Positions 52,001-58,512 are shown, counted from the first letter of the stretch. The stretch is DNA of 64,000 bases from Ophioderma brevispina (GCA_023653785.1 JAMKCH010022357.1:1-64000), one strand, 5' to 3'. The notes: generated by a model not told the origin, from the letters alone. Numbers and translations: made by a program.

Positions 52001-55000
52001 TAAATCCCCTACAATAACGTACAGGACTATATTATAGTTGAAGGCGGATTTGTGACCTATACAGACCGGTAGGTTGAGAACCAGTCCTAATATCTCCTGT
52101 ATCGATTGTTAATCCTCGTGTAAGTAGATTTACCTTTTCTTCGAAAGGAATGTAAGGCTTACCAGCTAAGAAATTCTTTGACTCTTGCCAGACCAAGGTT
52201 AGGGGCATTTAACTGGCCGTAAGACAGGCGCGAGGCGACGAAGCGAGCGAAAACCGAACCCCCCTTACCGATTTTGCAAAAATGCCTCCTATCTCTGCCC
52301 AGGTGACCTTGAACACTATCTGTGTACACCAAAAATTATGAAGCATAATTTAGGGGTTTCTTAGGAACAATGTTGGTGTTTATAGTCTCTTGAATTGCGG
52401 AGAAAGGATTTTTTCTAGATTTGCACCAAAAATTACTATTTCTCTTCAAATTCACTTGACCAATCAATGTGTACACCCCAATTTGAGGGCTGGGTCAGTG
52501 GTCCTCTGGATTGAATTTGGCTTAAATTGGCCCAACGTTGGCACTAGAAGCCTTTTTAAGCTCTGTGTGTTGCCAGAAGAATAAAAGAAGAAAATGACCA
52601 AATACACTAAAAAATCTGATAGGTTACTTTGATTCTGATTTTCTTAATGCATACACCGTATGGACCTATTAGATATACCGAATAAAGCCAATGAACCCAC
52701 TTCAAATCTATTTCAATTCAGATTCAATTGATAATTTCTTGCAGAAATTACATGAAGGAGTATCATCATTTGCACGCTTCTGCCTGCCTGGAGGGATAGT
52801 CTAATATAATGGTGCCCTGGATTCCCTATAAAAACACTGAACATTTGCAACATACAGATATGCTGCGACGTTTGAAAAATAACACTTCTTATTCACTGAG
52901 GCAAATAACATTTTTAATGACAATACAACATACGGAATGTTTTGTTAACTTCGATTAATGTTGATCACATGTTACTTATAAACCCACCACATGACAACAC
53001 CACGAAACAAGTGTTAACCTTATCTAGGGCACATCAGTTTGTTATCTTATTTACAACAGCACCAGATACGCCGTATCTCAGTTATGTCATAGGTAGAGTT
53101 ATTATCAAAACATATATATGTTTCTATCATTAAGTACCATTTTTCACAACCGAGCATTTCAATTAAAATACGTTTTTTGTAATGCATGGGAACATTTCAG
53201 TCATAGCATTGCCAATTAAAGACGCCTGCATGATACCGCATTTGGGTTAATCCACCTTCGGTATATATTAATTATCTAGGGAATATTCGTCATGGCAGTT
53301 TTAGTGAGGTTACCAGGTGCTGCCGATATGAATTGATAAGAACACAAACATTGATGTAATGGCACATTTGCCATGGACTGCATTACATTCATGCATTATT
53401 GAGAAAAGTCATTACATCAGCTTAAATACATTGTCCGTTGTGAGCATACACTTCCCCAGGTAATTTGGAAAATACTTGTTTGCCTATGACGAGAAACAGC
53501 TGTGGAAGTAATCCGAAAAAGGATTTGGGGATTTACAGCAGCTTAAATCGCAATATCATGTGTCGTCCATGTATCCACTTCATTTAGAAACATGAGAGGG
53601 AATGCCGTATTTATTTAAGAGAACATCGATAACGTAATGTTCGTAGCTAGAATTTAACGAAAAGCGTGTTGTTATAGGCTAAAATAAAGACATTTATTTA
53701 ACAATCCTGGCAAATTACCAGATCTGGCTAGGTTCTATCTCCAGCTAATACCGTGACGTTACTGATCCCGGTGCTCAAGCAAGTATGTAAGGATTATATC
53801 TGTTTCCCCGTTTCTAAAGATTTCATTTTGGAAATGTAAGCATATTATTTTTGCCACAATATTTACTGCAGAGCTTTAGAACTTCTTCTGGGAGGTTATG
53901 ACATCAATTAAAACAATGGCCTTGAAGTTGAACCAAGTATCATTGATTTGAAGTCCTCTTAAAGAGACATGAGGAGATTTCCAGAAAGAAGCGCCCCCAA
54001 TTTTTTTCGAACCTGGGTTTTTTGCATATTTGGAATGATTTCCAATTTCCATATGTACAAATGGAAATTGACCTTTTTTGCACTTTTAGCCATTTTTACC
54101 TAATAACTCTAAAAAAATGGTCATACAGCCTGTCTAAAAAAAAAATGGTACAATCAGAAAAAAATTGGTTAAATATGAAATTTCAAAATAAGTCATTCTT
54201 ACTTGGCATAATATTAAAGAACAAAGACCGGGCTTTCCAATGGTGTTTGTTTCATCTTATTTGCTTTTGTCAATCCAGAGATATAATCAATTTAATGCGA
54301 TACACCAAAATCGATTTTGTGCCACTTTTATGCATGGGCAGAGTTGCTTCGCCCAGTTATGCCATGCTGTCTTAAACCTCAAAACAAAAGATTGCAACTT
54401 GACAAGAGAAACAAAACACAGATTATAGTAAACAAAAGAAGTCTAGTTTTATCGACACAAGTTTTAATAGTCAACAAAATCAGTTCAATGATGAATATCT
54501 TTGTTTCATAAATAATAAACAATACAAATATTTATTGCACGTCAATGAAATGGAATATTTCAAAATTGGTATCTCTTAAAATCATGCCAGAAGGAACGTG
54601 ATTGCAACCAAAATAAACACTCCAAATCCAAAGAAATGGTTTAAGAATATTGTACTATCTTTGTGCATTTACTAAGTGTTGAATCAATAAAAATTTGAAT
54701 TTGGAAGCAAAGTATCAAAATATTGGTAGGAATTTGCGTTTCATGATACTTCAAGACCATAAAAACTCTCTCCTCCAGGTTGCTGTACGCCGGCTGTACG
54801 CTCATGGTTCTCTTCTAACAGATAACAGTACGTCGAATGTTATTCACTTTATCTTAAAGCCAGAACTTACTGATCATAACTTCCGCCATTAAGTAACTTT
54901 TAGAGTTTCTTTATGAAGTTAATCCCTTTTTAAAGATTTTCATATCTGCTCAAGTGTGAATAACTTATGTTTAACAAATTCATTCACCGTTTCACTCAAC

Positions 55001-56995
55001 CATAAAGTGGCACAAACTCGATTTTTGTGTTCCGCAGTAAACTGGAGTTATCTCTCGATTGAGATAAGCAAATGAGATGAAACAAAAAATCCTGGAAAGC
55101 CTGGTATTTTCTCTTTAATGTGATGTACAATACGACTTATTTATTTTGAGATATAATATTGAAAAAAATCGGTTTTTTATTGTACCATTTTTTTAGACAG
55201 GCTGTAGATGGTACAAACTATACATTTTTGTAATCCTTATGATTAGACGGACAATCTGGCATACATTTCAACACGATTGGAGTAGTTAAAAGTGTGACCC
55301 CTGTGTAAAAAAAACTTAAATTGACCCTATTGAAAAGTGCCCACAATTTGACACCACTAACTATCTTGCATTGATGTAGAGGGTCCATACTAACTACCAA
55401 AGGTGTCAAAGCTGAGATGTAGTGGGACATAAACGATGATGTTTGACCCAAGTCCTTGCTCCCGCTCTAATATACATGCAACTTTTACAAAAGAGTTGTC
55501 TGCTGTTAGGTTAATAATAGTGACACATGTATGTATGAAAACACTCCAGTACAATTGGCATTGCATGTATTGACATGTTATGTAACAGTTTGTATCGGGT
55601 TGATCATACAGTTTCTATCCTTCAACATTCGAACTCACAAGCTGTCTAGGCCATGCTTTGATTATTCCATGTGACTAACCTTTGTTTAACAATGAAAATG
55701 GATTGGATAAAAGTTATGTTTTCTGCAATTGAGGATCATTTGAAATTTAATTTGGAAAAGTGTTGTCAAAGTATGATTATTTTTTTTTAATTTAGCCTTT
55801 GGGCACCTGGGACATGTTGACGTTTGCAGTGATGTACTATAATCGAGACCATTTAATGTAAATATCTATAAAATGATCAAAAGTCTGGTGTCAGTCTTCA
55901 GAATCAATTTTGTTGTTGCCCGGTTATAATATCCAATCGGCATTACAATGCTTTATGCGGCTGTGATCCTTGAACATTCAAAACTCGAGCTGGATGATTT
56001 TATGAATTACCAAGAAACGGAGTTTCATACTGACCAACTTCGTAAAAAAAAATCACAGGGTGAACATGCACAAGATCTGTAATGCTAAGTGTGCCATGAA
56101 TCTTAAGAATCTTCAAATGGGCAATTGTACAATAATCGGTCCCTACACATGGTACGATTCTTGATTGGCAAAATGTTGGGAAATATTGTTCTGCACACAA
56201 ATATTTGATCAATATGACAATATATTGTGGGACTGGAATGTTTGAACAGGTATCGTACTGCTATGTAAGGTTTGCCTAATAATTAATTTGCTAAACTTGA
56301 TTATTTCACTAATACTCTTTTTAAAGAAAATGAATCCAGGCTATTTTGTATAGTTTGGCAACAATCGCTGAGATTTGGGTATGACATATGACATAGTTAA
56401 AGTGTTGCAATGATTTTAAATATATATAGTCGGTATTTAAAAAAAAAATAATTACCGCTTAGGCGACGAAAAAGAAAACCCTGTTTTACGGGCGAGCGGA
56501 CCTTTCAATTAGGGTCGGTCGGTCGGGTGAATTTGTTCTTTTTTTATTTTTTTTTATTTTCTGGAGCTCAAAATTGGCCTAAATAGCCCCAAAATCTGAA
56601 AAATCAAGAACAAAAAATAAAAAAAATTACAAATTTTCTAAAAAAAAAATTGCCAAAATCGATAAATTTGGGCTAAAAACAGGCTGATTTTACATGATTT
56701 TTGGAAAAAATAAAAAAAATCTGCAAAACTGAAAAATCAGGGTCGGTCGGGCCCGTATTTTTTTTTTTCGTTGCCTTTCAACCATATGCGCAGTAACGGT
56801 ATTTTGCGTTCAAAATGAAAACAAAAAATCAGTTTAAGTAATTTGCAAAGGTATTTAGAATTGGCTGACTCATACATTAACTTACCACCAGTTTAGCAGC
56901 GTATTCACATATCTTTTTGACGGTTTCCAAGTAGCCCACGTCTACAGCTCTCAGCAAGGCATCTCCGACATGCACGTTACGCATCAACAGCTGAT
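9935..56995 (-). CDS. TRPC-family cation channel gene (gene-level span of exons found)
   Basis: Eleven minus-strand exons together encode a canonical-type transient receptor potential (TRPC) subunit. This is a six-pass plasma-membrane, calcium-permeable cation channel that forms tetramers, usually acting downstream of phospholipase C. Order: ankyrin segment, linker helices, FVAHPNCQQ, S1 to S6, TRP box EWKF. The ten exons from 42.8 to 9.9 kb join in compatible phase for about 555 residues; vertebrate TRPCs are about 750-980. Missing are the N-terminus (probably beyond the window), one exon between the 56.9 and 42.8 kb exons (phase 0 to phase 1), and perhaps the C-terminal coiled coil. The pore region (WSTFGL, LLNALIAVMSN) looks nearer the TRPC3/6/7 or fly TRP type than TRPC4/5, but orthology is not settled. 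Introns reach about 15 kb and are full of repeats. Confidence 0.88.
10001..11279. other. TRPC intron between pore and TRP-box exons
   Basis: Holds one family A MITE (10337-11067), listed separately. Otherwise short AT-rich sequence with no further coding signal. Confidence 0.7.
10337..11067 (+). mobile_element. TTAA-target MITE, family A copy 1
   Basis: A 731-bp non-coding element with inverted ends (CACTTAATGACCGGGG and GTCACTAAGTG), flanked on both sides by TTAA. G- and C-runs sit just inside each end. It aligns over its length with 21392-22179 (inverted) and 41091-41772. TTAA duplication points to a piggyBac-like transposase supplied in trans; no transposase is encoded here. Confidence 0.75.
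11280..11475 (-). CDS. TRPC exon: pore helix, filter and S6
   Basis: One base plus 65 codons, from acceptor CATTACAG to donor GTAAAT. The pore region reads YLYWSTFGLES, aligning with the TRPC FWSxFGL segment that forms the pore helix and selectivity filter. The S6 helix reads MFYVFVVVVLLNALIAVMSN, the strongly conserved inner gate, and is followed by YNEVE. The spacing between filter and S6 is normal. Phase 0 end joins the EWKF exon. Confidence 0.93.
11476..12300. other. TRPC intron with dispersed repeat
   Basis: Intron between the S4-S5 exon and the pore exon. Contains the dispersed repeat at 11611-11852 and T-rich tracts around 11969-12003. No extra exon seen. Confidence 0.65.
11611..11852. 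repeat. Dispersed repeat, copy 1
   Basis: About 240 bp similar to 33492-33738. Shared phrases are GGGGGTAGGAAGACAAAGTTA, ATCCGCTAAAAGTT, GGTGATCGTTTT and TCAAATTTAGTCTC. Non-coding, class unknown; both copies lie in TRPC introns in the same orientation. Confidence 0.7.
12301..12896 (-). CDS. TRPC exon: long S3-S4 loop, S4 and S5
   Basis: 198 codons plus two bases, between an acceptor ending TTTTACAG and donor GTACGT. The first about 95 residues are an unusually long S3-S4 segment, expected to be extracellular. It has four N-glycosylation sequons (DNIS, GNLS, HNVS, RNIT) and a basic patch (SRARASRVKAKPGAK). Then come DWWDPGLMATAMFA, S4 (VISFLRLFPYVVL), the highly conserved GPLQIS, and S5 (LHFFLVVGVVVLAFSIGLTYIY). 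A cysteine pair in VCVQVNRVEECRKG sits before the pore. The GPLQIS and SFLRL blocks are clear TRPC signatures. Confidence 0.93.
12897..13511. other. TRPC intron with GAT-rich simple repeat
   Basis: Contains an imperfect GAT/GGT trinucleotide tract at about 12995-13040 and otherwise unremarkable AT-rich sequence. Open frames on both strands at 13126-13435 show no homology I can recognise. Confidence 0.65.
13512..13615 (-). CDS. TRPC exon: S3
   Basis: Two bases plus 34 codons. Reads LDERLRKSRHLRD and then the hydrophobic LSLVTLFLSSIVGIADHYY, taken as S3. Donor GTAAGC; phase 0 into the next exon. The chosen start after AAGTAG lacks a good pyrimidine tract. A stronger acceptor (TTTACGTTTCTTAG) lies 33 nt upstream and would keep phase, giving an S2-S3 linker of the usual TRPC length, but those 33 nt hold in-frame TGA and TAA codons. 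With the short start, the linker is about eleven residues shorter than usual. Confidence 0.75.
13616..15980. other. TRPC intron, no other feature seen
   Basis: Intron between the S2 and S3 exons. The first 33 nt at the exon side (13616-13648) form the alternative, stop-containing exon start. The phrase GGGCCATTCTTCGGTCACG at about 15779-15797 recurs inverted at about 15942-15960 (CGTGACCGAAGAATGGCCC), making a hairpin of about 180 bp. Nothing else supported. Confidence 0.6.
15779..15960. repeat. Short foldback next to S2 exon
   Basis: Inverted repeat arms at 15779-15804 and 15936-15960, around GGGCCATTCTTCGGTCACGT, with a roughly 130-nt loop. It lies 20 nt downstream of the S2 exon donor, in the intron. 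Small non-coding hairpin or MITE remnant. Confidence 0.65.
15981..16123 (-). CDS. TRPC exon: S1-S2 region
   Basis: 47 full codons plus split codons at both ends; acceptor ATATACAG, donor GTAAGG. Reads YVRFMVQLASDLFFVFLLFA, aligning with the TRPC segment PFMKFVxHxxSxxxFLxLL, then an extracellular-type loop and PTKGIILLYVLG, aligning with the second helix (xxLIxVWVLG). Ends in phase 1 with a glycine codon shared with the S3 exon. Confidence 0.88.
16124..16690. other. TRPC intron, no feature seen
   Basis: Short intron between the S1 and S2 exons with a T-run near 16538-16550. No repeat or coding signal recognised. Confidence 0.6.
16691..16878 (-). CDS. TRPC exon: FVAHPNCQQ motif and first membrane helix
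   Basis: 62 codons plus two bases, from acceptor TTTGCAG to donor GTAAGT. Opens with the family signature FVAHPNCQQ, followed by a helix region ending YLRDKSTMYR and a hydrophobic stretch (FIFFLGIVFSFPFMSLTFLY), with the order seen in TRPC proteins where a pre-S1 elbow and S1 follow. Ends in phase 2, matching the 16.0 kb exon through a proline codon. This exon alone is diagnostic for TRPC. Confidence 0.93.
17595..17668 (+). pseudogene. tRNA-Thr(AGT)-like sequence
   Basis: The D-arm (TAGCTCAGTTGGTTAGAGC), an anticodon loop CTAGTAA with AGT at 17630-17632, and a damaged T-arm (CCGGTTGGAATCAGG) can be read. The anticodon stem keeps about four of five pairs; the acceptor stem does not pair. RNA polymerase III A and B boxes are still recognisable. 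Best read as a tRNA-derived head of a repeat, not a working tRNA gene. Confidence 0.6.
17865..17935 (-). pseudogene. tRNA-Thr(AGT)-like sequence, inverted copy
   Basis: Reverse complement of the left-arm tRNA head with a two-base deletion in the anticodon region (CTAGTACGC instead of CTAGTAATACGC) and a mutated T-arm. Same interpretation as the left copy. Confidence 0.55.
18612..18722 (-). CDS. TRPC exon: linker before FVAHPNCQQ
   Basis: 37 codons in phase 0 at both ends, with a good acceptor (TTTTTTTCTTCAG) and donor GTTAGT. Starts IMTVLTHHEP, continuing the ARTTEE end of the previous exon like the TRPC ELEVILN segment, and ends LTRAIDFDQRK, aligning with LxLAIxYxxKK directly ahead of FVAHPNCQQ. 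The intron before it is about 15.6 kb. Confidence 0.87.
19725..19886. mobile_element. Short palindromic MITE, family C copy 1
   Basis: A 162-bp foldback whose arms (AGTTTCCGTAACCTGA... and ...CAGGTTACGGAAACT) also contain CTGACACACTTATGA in inverted copies. Flanked by CAGTCCAGAG (19715-19724) and CAGTTCAGAG (19887-19896), a 10-bp duplication with one mismatch. No coding capacity. A target duplication of 9-10 bp would fit a Mutator-like mobiliser, but that is inference. Confidence 0.8.
20386..20837 (-). pseudogene. Non-LTR retrotransposon C-terminal fragment
   Basis: On the minus strand the translation begins RYKDTLKAS, continues with DPENWEMQAQQRDSWRATIT and a charged helix (EAKRAQQAELKRQQRK), then CSVCHRSFPAKIG. 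A frame change there restores LFSHMRTH, completing a C2H2 finger. This is the usual C-terminal tail that follows the reverse transcriptase in jockey/CR1-type LINEs of many invertebrates. Only the tail survives, with a frameshift, in a TRPC intron; the rest is absent, and the upstream sequence is unrelated. Confidence 0.75.
21392..22179 (-). mobile_element. TTAA-target MITE, family A copy 2
   Basis: 788 bp, flanked by TTAA, with ends CACTTAAGTGACCAAGGGG and CCCTTGGTCAATTAAGTG. Reverse orientation relative to copy 1: for example the phrase CAGCACATAAAGGGTTAATT here mirrors AATTAACCCTTTATGTGCTG there. Non-coding. Confidence 0.75.
22525..22632 (+). repeat. 108-bp direct repeat, left copy
   Basis: Identical base for base to 23239-23346 (starts CCTGTATAATACGAG, ends GGGTCATCGGTCA). 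Flanks the inserted segment 22633-23238. Its perfect match implies a recent duplication. Confidence 0.9.
22633..23238. mobile_element. 606-bp insertion starting with an A-run
   Basis: Lies exactly between two identical 108-bp repeats. Begins with about 20 A residues, then non-coding sequence. From about 22800 it is similar to 43990-44575, sharing GTCGTCTTGAACTG, GAGACTT-type phrases, CATATCAxCGTTGAACT and GATCATTTGTGCACAAGGCTC. This is a dispersed family. The A-run on the left suggests a retroposon, but the orientation and class are not resolved. Confidence 0.7.
23239..23346 (+). repeat. 108-bp direct repeat, right copy
   Basis: Second identical copy of the 108-bp repeat, immediately after the inserted segment. 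Confidence 0.9.
24872..24998. repeat. 127-bp hairpin MITE
   Basis: Arms 24872-24907 and 24964-24998 pair as inverted copies: GAGGTTAAAA, GCAGCTAATGTTTTGGGGTGA against TCACCCCAAAACATTAGCTG, TTTTAACCTC. A 56-bp centre separates them. Non-coding. Confidence 0.85.
26217..27032. mobile_element. TTAA-target MITE, family B
   Basis: 816 bp between TTAA sites (26213-26216 and 27033-27036). Ends are ACCCTCGTCTACCGA and CAGGTAGACGAGGG, with G/C runs inside, including a G-run and C-run pair near 26235-26272 and again near 26960-26995. CCC/GGG termini with TTAA duplications are typical of piggyBac-like elements. Open frames over the homopolymers are artefacts. A partial relative is at 59616-59760. Confidence 0.75.
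27745..27760 (+). repeat. G homopolymer run
   Basis: 16 consecutive G, followed by another G-run at 27772-27780. Similar isolated runs occur at 29760-29773 and 29928-29943. Possible G-quadruplex or assembly-fragile site. Confidence 0.9.
28556..28885. repeat. C/G-run repeat, possible MITE remnant
   Basis: Starts with CACCCCTCCGCCAGTGGCAG and ends with GTGCCGCCACTGCACGCCCC, with many C-runs between. The ends are weakly inverted. Frames called here on either strand are translations of C/G homopolymers and were not annotated as genes. Confidence 0.4.
29760..29943 (+). repeat. Paired G runs
   Basis: Runs of 13-14 G (29760-29773) and 16 G (29928-29943). The first follows ATTAACCCTCGTCCGAAC, which resembles the left end of MITE family B, so this may be an eroded family B copy. 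No partner end recognised. Confidence 0.6.
31175..31333. mobile_element. Short palindromic MITE, family C copy 2
   Basis: A 159-bp relative of 19725-19886 with the same arms and centre. Flanked by near-identical 13-mers, CGTATTTTTTCGG (31162-31174) and CGTATTTTTCCGG (31334-31346), which look like a target-site duplication. Confidence 0.8.
32691..33400. mobile_element. Foldback element, family D copy 1
   Basis: Positions 32691-33206 are a direct copy of 35103-35619 at roughly 90% by eye. The left part (ACACCAATGTTTTTCCAATA, ATGGAGAATCTGAAATCAT, GTGTTCTTGGGTG) recurs in inverted form at 33240-33400, so each copy is a foldback. Non-coding. Confidence 0.7.
33492..33738. repeat. Dispersed repeat, copy 2
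   Basis: Diverged copy of 11611-11852, same orientation, with small indels. No inverted ends or target duplication recognised. Confidence 0.7.
34330..34421 (-). CDS. TRPC exon: linker helix (EFK region)
   Basis: Two bases plus 30 codons. Begins after GCAGACAG and ends at GTGAGA. Reads VEFKSNYLELAN, then DIISHARTTEE, aligning with the conserved TRPC helix EFKxxYxxLxxQ and LLxxARxxxELE. Joined to the 40.2 kb exon it completes an asparagine codon and continues the helix without a gap, confirming both splice choices. Confidence 0.85.
35103..35965. mobile_element. Foldback element, family D copy 2
   Basis: Matches 32691-33400 over 517 bp at its left, with an inverted arm at about 35820-35960 (GAACACATTTAAAAAAATTAC, CCATGATTTTTGGAATCCTC). 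The centre is longer than in copy 1 because of about 200 bp of extra sequence (35620-35820). Confidence 0.7.
37506..37669 (+). repeat. 164-bp direct repeat, left copy
   Basis: Nearly identical to 38436-38598, differing only in the lengths of a T-run and a G-run. Contains AACCTCGTCTTACC and a G-run, suggesting an eroded family B MITE end. Flanks the insertion 37670-38435. Confidence 0.88.
37670..38435. mobile_element. 766-bp insertion starting with a T-run
   Basis: Lies between two near-identical 164-bp repeats. Begins with about 19 T and then non-coding sequence that includes two GGCCATTTTGGACGCCATCTT motifs (near 38118 and 38284) with TTCCCTGTGCCTTAAAACAT-type phrases repeated twice, so it contains its own internal duplication (38030-38150 and 38190-38310). 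The same ATGGC motif recurs in the giant foldback at 58.8-63.6 kb. Class unknown. Confidence 0.65.
38436..38598 (+). repeat. 164-bp direct repeat, right copy
   Basis: Second copy of the repeat at 37506-37669, directly after the insertion. Confidence 0.88.
38720..39745. mobile_element. Foldback element with 350-370 bp arms
   Basis: Left arm (38720-39095) and right arm (39390-39745) are inverted copies. Matching phrases include GAAAGGAAGCACCACAC, GTGACCCA-TTGAC, TTATTTGAGCTATAT-type sequence, GTTGCGTGTAGCC and GAACGAGxTACCAATA. A non-related loop of about 300 bp lies between. No protein. Confidence 0.75.
40208..40262 (-). CDS. TRPC exon: pre-membrane helix (DPI region)
   Basis: A short exon of 18 codons plus one base, ending at a GTAAGT donor. 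It reads TPCKAFVMSHTLKKETIA, aligning with the TRPC stretch DPIxxAFELSxELxxLA. The acceptor (TGGAG) is weak, but starting there gives the right frame and spacing to the previous exon, and the final phase matches the 34.4 kb exon. The longer open frame on this strand is out of register with TRPC and was not used. Confidence 0.7.
40263..42680. other. TRPC intron with one family A MITE
   Basis: Between the 42.7 and 40.2 kb exons. Contains MITE 41091-41772; remaining sequence has no feature I can support. A T-rich patch sits at 42441-42470. Confidence 0.65.
41091..41772 (+). mobile_element. TTAA-target MITE, family A copy 3
   Basis: 682 bp between two TTAA sites, more diverged at its ends (CTTATGACCACGGGG at the left). 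Shares the internal sequence of copy 1, including a TTAACCCT-type phrase followed by GTGCTGAAAACA. Frames open here are low-complexity. Confidence 0.65.
42681..42799 (-). CDS. TRPC exon: linker after ankyrin repeats
   Basis: Two leading bases plus 39 codons, between acceptor TTCTTAG and donor GTAATT. The end reads NAYYFFAANAMTSLNK, which aligns with the TRPC segment normally reading NAYRALASPxxIALSS just before the DPI motif. Conservation in the first half is poor, so the 5' boundary is less certain; a second frame is also open here. It ends in phase 0, matching the next exon at 40.2 kb. Its start phase does not match the 56.9 kb exon, so one exon is missing between them. Confidence 0.65.
43990..44575. 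repeat. Diverged copy of the 22.6 kb insertion family
   Basis: Same order of shared phrases as 22800-23238, in the same orientation, with many substitutions. An open frame at 44092-44307 overlaps it and is a chance frame. No long flanking repeat or homopolymer start is seen here. Confidence 0.7.
44580..44745. repeat. Family A MITE end fragment
   Basis: About 160 bp ending CATTTAAGTGTTAATAA, with CACAAACCCCTTATG and a C-run inside, matching one end of family A. The other end is missing. Confidence 0.5.
47540..49385 (-). pseudogene. Jockey/CR1-type LINE reverse transcriptase, decayed
   Basis: Minus-strand fragment of a non-LTR retrotransposon. Reading down from 49385: a cysteine-rich lead (CSKCRKKPKKIK), RFSGDPGFTRPFNMDEFESG, then GKAVGRDNISTEQLKKFGP (RT fingers). 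TSQVFNLTQHIEDGFEKRMV and the motif A region VVFVDLPAA follow, the latter with a small deletion after it. GSVLVPILFNLYTNDLPR precedes the intact motif C FIYADDLG (about 48570-48595). Next come VYLEVTLDRTLSYKTHIKK and the RNase-H-less tail WRYLNRLVTGIGRS, and a cysteine-containing end (CGCGTAPQTMGHILVCPLLE). At least four frame changes and several stops make it inactive. There is no endonuclease domain, so the copy is 5'-truncated, and it is antisense to nothing: it lies in the TRPC intron on the gene's own strand. Confidence 0.85.
50425..50820 (+). mobile_element. tRNA-derived SINE
   Basis: Has RNA polymerase III promoter parts: an A-box-like GTGGTGCAGTTGTCAGCGC near 50440-50460 and a B box GGGTTCAGTCCC at 50484-50495, with a CTCATAA loop that would give a CAT (Met-like) anticodon. 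Downstream, TCCTTGGGCAAGGCACTT and CACCCAGGTGTTTAAATGGG form a body typical of SINEs in many marine animals. The 3' end is uncertain (near GTGCCCATGAC, 50810-50820). Long frames on both strands here are chance frames. Confidence 0.75.
50985..51600 (+). repeat. Tandem array, about 110-bp units
   Basis: Five to six diverged units, each with TGACCTTTGACCTCTTAATG, TTGATCTCxAAAATATTTCA, ACATGTTxAGGATGTCAxAA, and ATTTCAGTTAAATTTCAGCTC. Unit boundaries fall near 50991, 51100, 51212, 51322, 51438 and 51548. At 51213-51225 the unit reads TGACCTTTGACCT, a DR1-type nuclear-receptor half-site pair; weaker versions recur in the other units. Confidence 0.8.
54126..55204. mobile_element. Tc1/mariner-like MITE, about 1.1 kb
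   Basis: Bounded by TA on each side (54124-54125 and 55205-55206). Terminal inverted repeats are CAGCCTGTCTAAAAAAA then ATGGTACAAT, and ATTGTACCATTTTTTTAGAC then AGGCTG at the right. TA duplication plus CAG termini fit the Tc1/mariner superfamily. No transposase frame: the open frames at 54022-54511 show no transposase motifs. A partial copy is at 58513. Confidence 0.8.
56462..56777. mobile_element. MITE family F
   Basis: About 316 bp with inverted ends GGCGACGAAAAAGAAAA and TTTTTTTTTCGTTGCC, and inner inverted blocks AGGGTCGGTCGGTCGGG and CAGGGTCGGTCGGGCCCG. A- and T-rich centre. It lies about 100 bp downstream of the donor of the ankyrin exon, inside the intron. Confidence 0.7.
56886..56995 (-). 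CDS. TRPC exon: ankyrin-repeat segment
   Basis: 36 codons plus two leading bases, preceded on the minus strand by ATTGTAG and followed by GTAAGT. It contains NVHVGDALLRAVDVGYLETV, which matches the TRPC ankyrin segment where a residue run like VGDALL is followed by a helix. Ends in phase 0. This is the most upstream exon found; the N-terminal exons should lie at higher coordinates, and I found none up to 64,000. Confidence 0.85.
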
Positions 56996-58512
56996 CTACA
57001 ATCACTTTAAAAATAATAATAATAACATGACTTATAAAATACGGTAATTACGTAACTGTGAATACACAGGTATTACTCTTACAGTTACTCTACCGAGAAG
57101 CAACATAATGACAAAATCGGATATTTTAAACATCCGTAAGGACACTTTCTACAACACGGAATTGAATATAGATTCGTATCTTTGAACGCTGCCGTTTTCT
57201 TCCTTTTCTGGCAATTCATCAGTTGGAAATAGTAATTCATAAAAATTTTACGGACTTAACCTTCACTTTAAAGCTATTCATGCAAATTTCAAGTGTTTTG
57301 ACTCTTTTGTATGAATTACTGATCATGTCTTTAAAGTGACAGGAGGATACTTTTTTAGGATACTAATTTCTCTCAAATTGCACTGGATCGGTTGTAGACC
57401 ACCTACCGAGAACGTTTCGAAAGTTTTTGGGACAAACAAGTACAAAAGAAAACCGCAAACTTTGTTTTGAACTTGCCTGCTATCGTCATCGTCACTATAG
57501 AAAACTATGCTTTGAATTTCTGTCGTGCACGACAGAAAATATTCAATCATCATCTTATTACATAAAAACTGCATATTCGGCTTATCCACATCAGGTGTGA
57601 TCTAGTAAGCATTCCAAATATGCAAAAAAAAAAAACAGGGTTTGAAAAAAATAGGGCGCTTCATTCTGGAAATGTCCTCATGTCTCTTTAATATCGTTGG
57701 CTCATTGTCATAGTTGTCGGTAGACATCTGATTGGACTTAATTGAAATGATCTCGAATCCATATGTACATTTTTACTATGCCCCTAACGTCCTTAGAGTG
57801 AAAATAACTACCAACCTGACGATCACCGCAAAAAAAGGAGGTAGCGCAATTTGTCTTGTTAGATCTAGGAGCAATTTCACCCTAACACAAGGCAAAGGGT
57901 CCGCTCCGTGATTTTTGAAAAGTGGGAAAAATGGCATTTAGGGATTTAAGGGATATACAAGGCTGTATTCAATAACACCACGAAAACCGAAACAGAAATG
58001 AGAGAAGAATCACAAGAGCATACGGCTGTCCCCAAATACATCGCACGTGTGAGCGAATAATGGTTTACGGTATGTAACACCTTAGGAGTCAGATGTAAAT
58101 AAACGTAAGTCATGTAGCTTTCCACATGTTATCATTCACGTCACGCACTATTTGTAAGTTAATAAAATTGGGTTGCCAGCCCCAAAAGAGAAAGTTTATA
58201 AATATAGGTTAAATATTACAGACCACAAACCAATCAGATAATTTTTGATAATATAGATAAAAAAAGCATAATTCGGCAAAGAAATCATTCATTAGCACAC
58301 TTAACACGTAGGTGTTTTTGGTCCTTTGCACTCTAATTAAGGGGGTCAGAAAACCTGTAAATTTACTCACCGGACAAACAGGACTGTTTCGGGTATTTGG
58401 GGACGAAACATATATTTATGAGTGTGCCAAGCGGCTTTTTTTTTTGTTTTTTGCTTCCTCTAGCACATAGTATACTAAAATGTAAACTAATAGTTGTTTT
58501 GAGTTAAGAGTA
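56996..58512. other. Upstream flank or intron, no feature seen
   Basis: Upstream side of the ankyrin exon. No further TRPC exon, promoter element or repeat recognised. If the TRPC N-terminus lies beyond 64 kb, this is intron. Confidence 0.5.

Larger units (their letters stand above)
42800..56885. other. TRPC intron(s), about 14 kb, with LINE, SINE and MITEs
   Basis: Region between the linker exon and the ankyrin exon. Splice phases show that at least one more exon should lie here; I could not identify it. Named contents are the repeat at 43990-44745, a LINE remnant (47.5-49.4 kb), SINE (50.4 kb), tandem array (51.0 kb), mariner-like MITE (54.1 kb) and MITE family F (56.5 kb). The stretches 44746-47539, 49386-50424, 51600-54125 and 55205-56461 show nothing else I can support. 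Confidence 0.6.

Noticed and set aside
54022..54511. Overlapping frames that might encode a transposase
   Set aside because: They start outside and cross the end of the mariner-like MITE; no DD(E/D) or helix-turn-helix pattern is visible.
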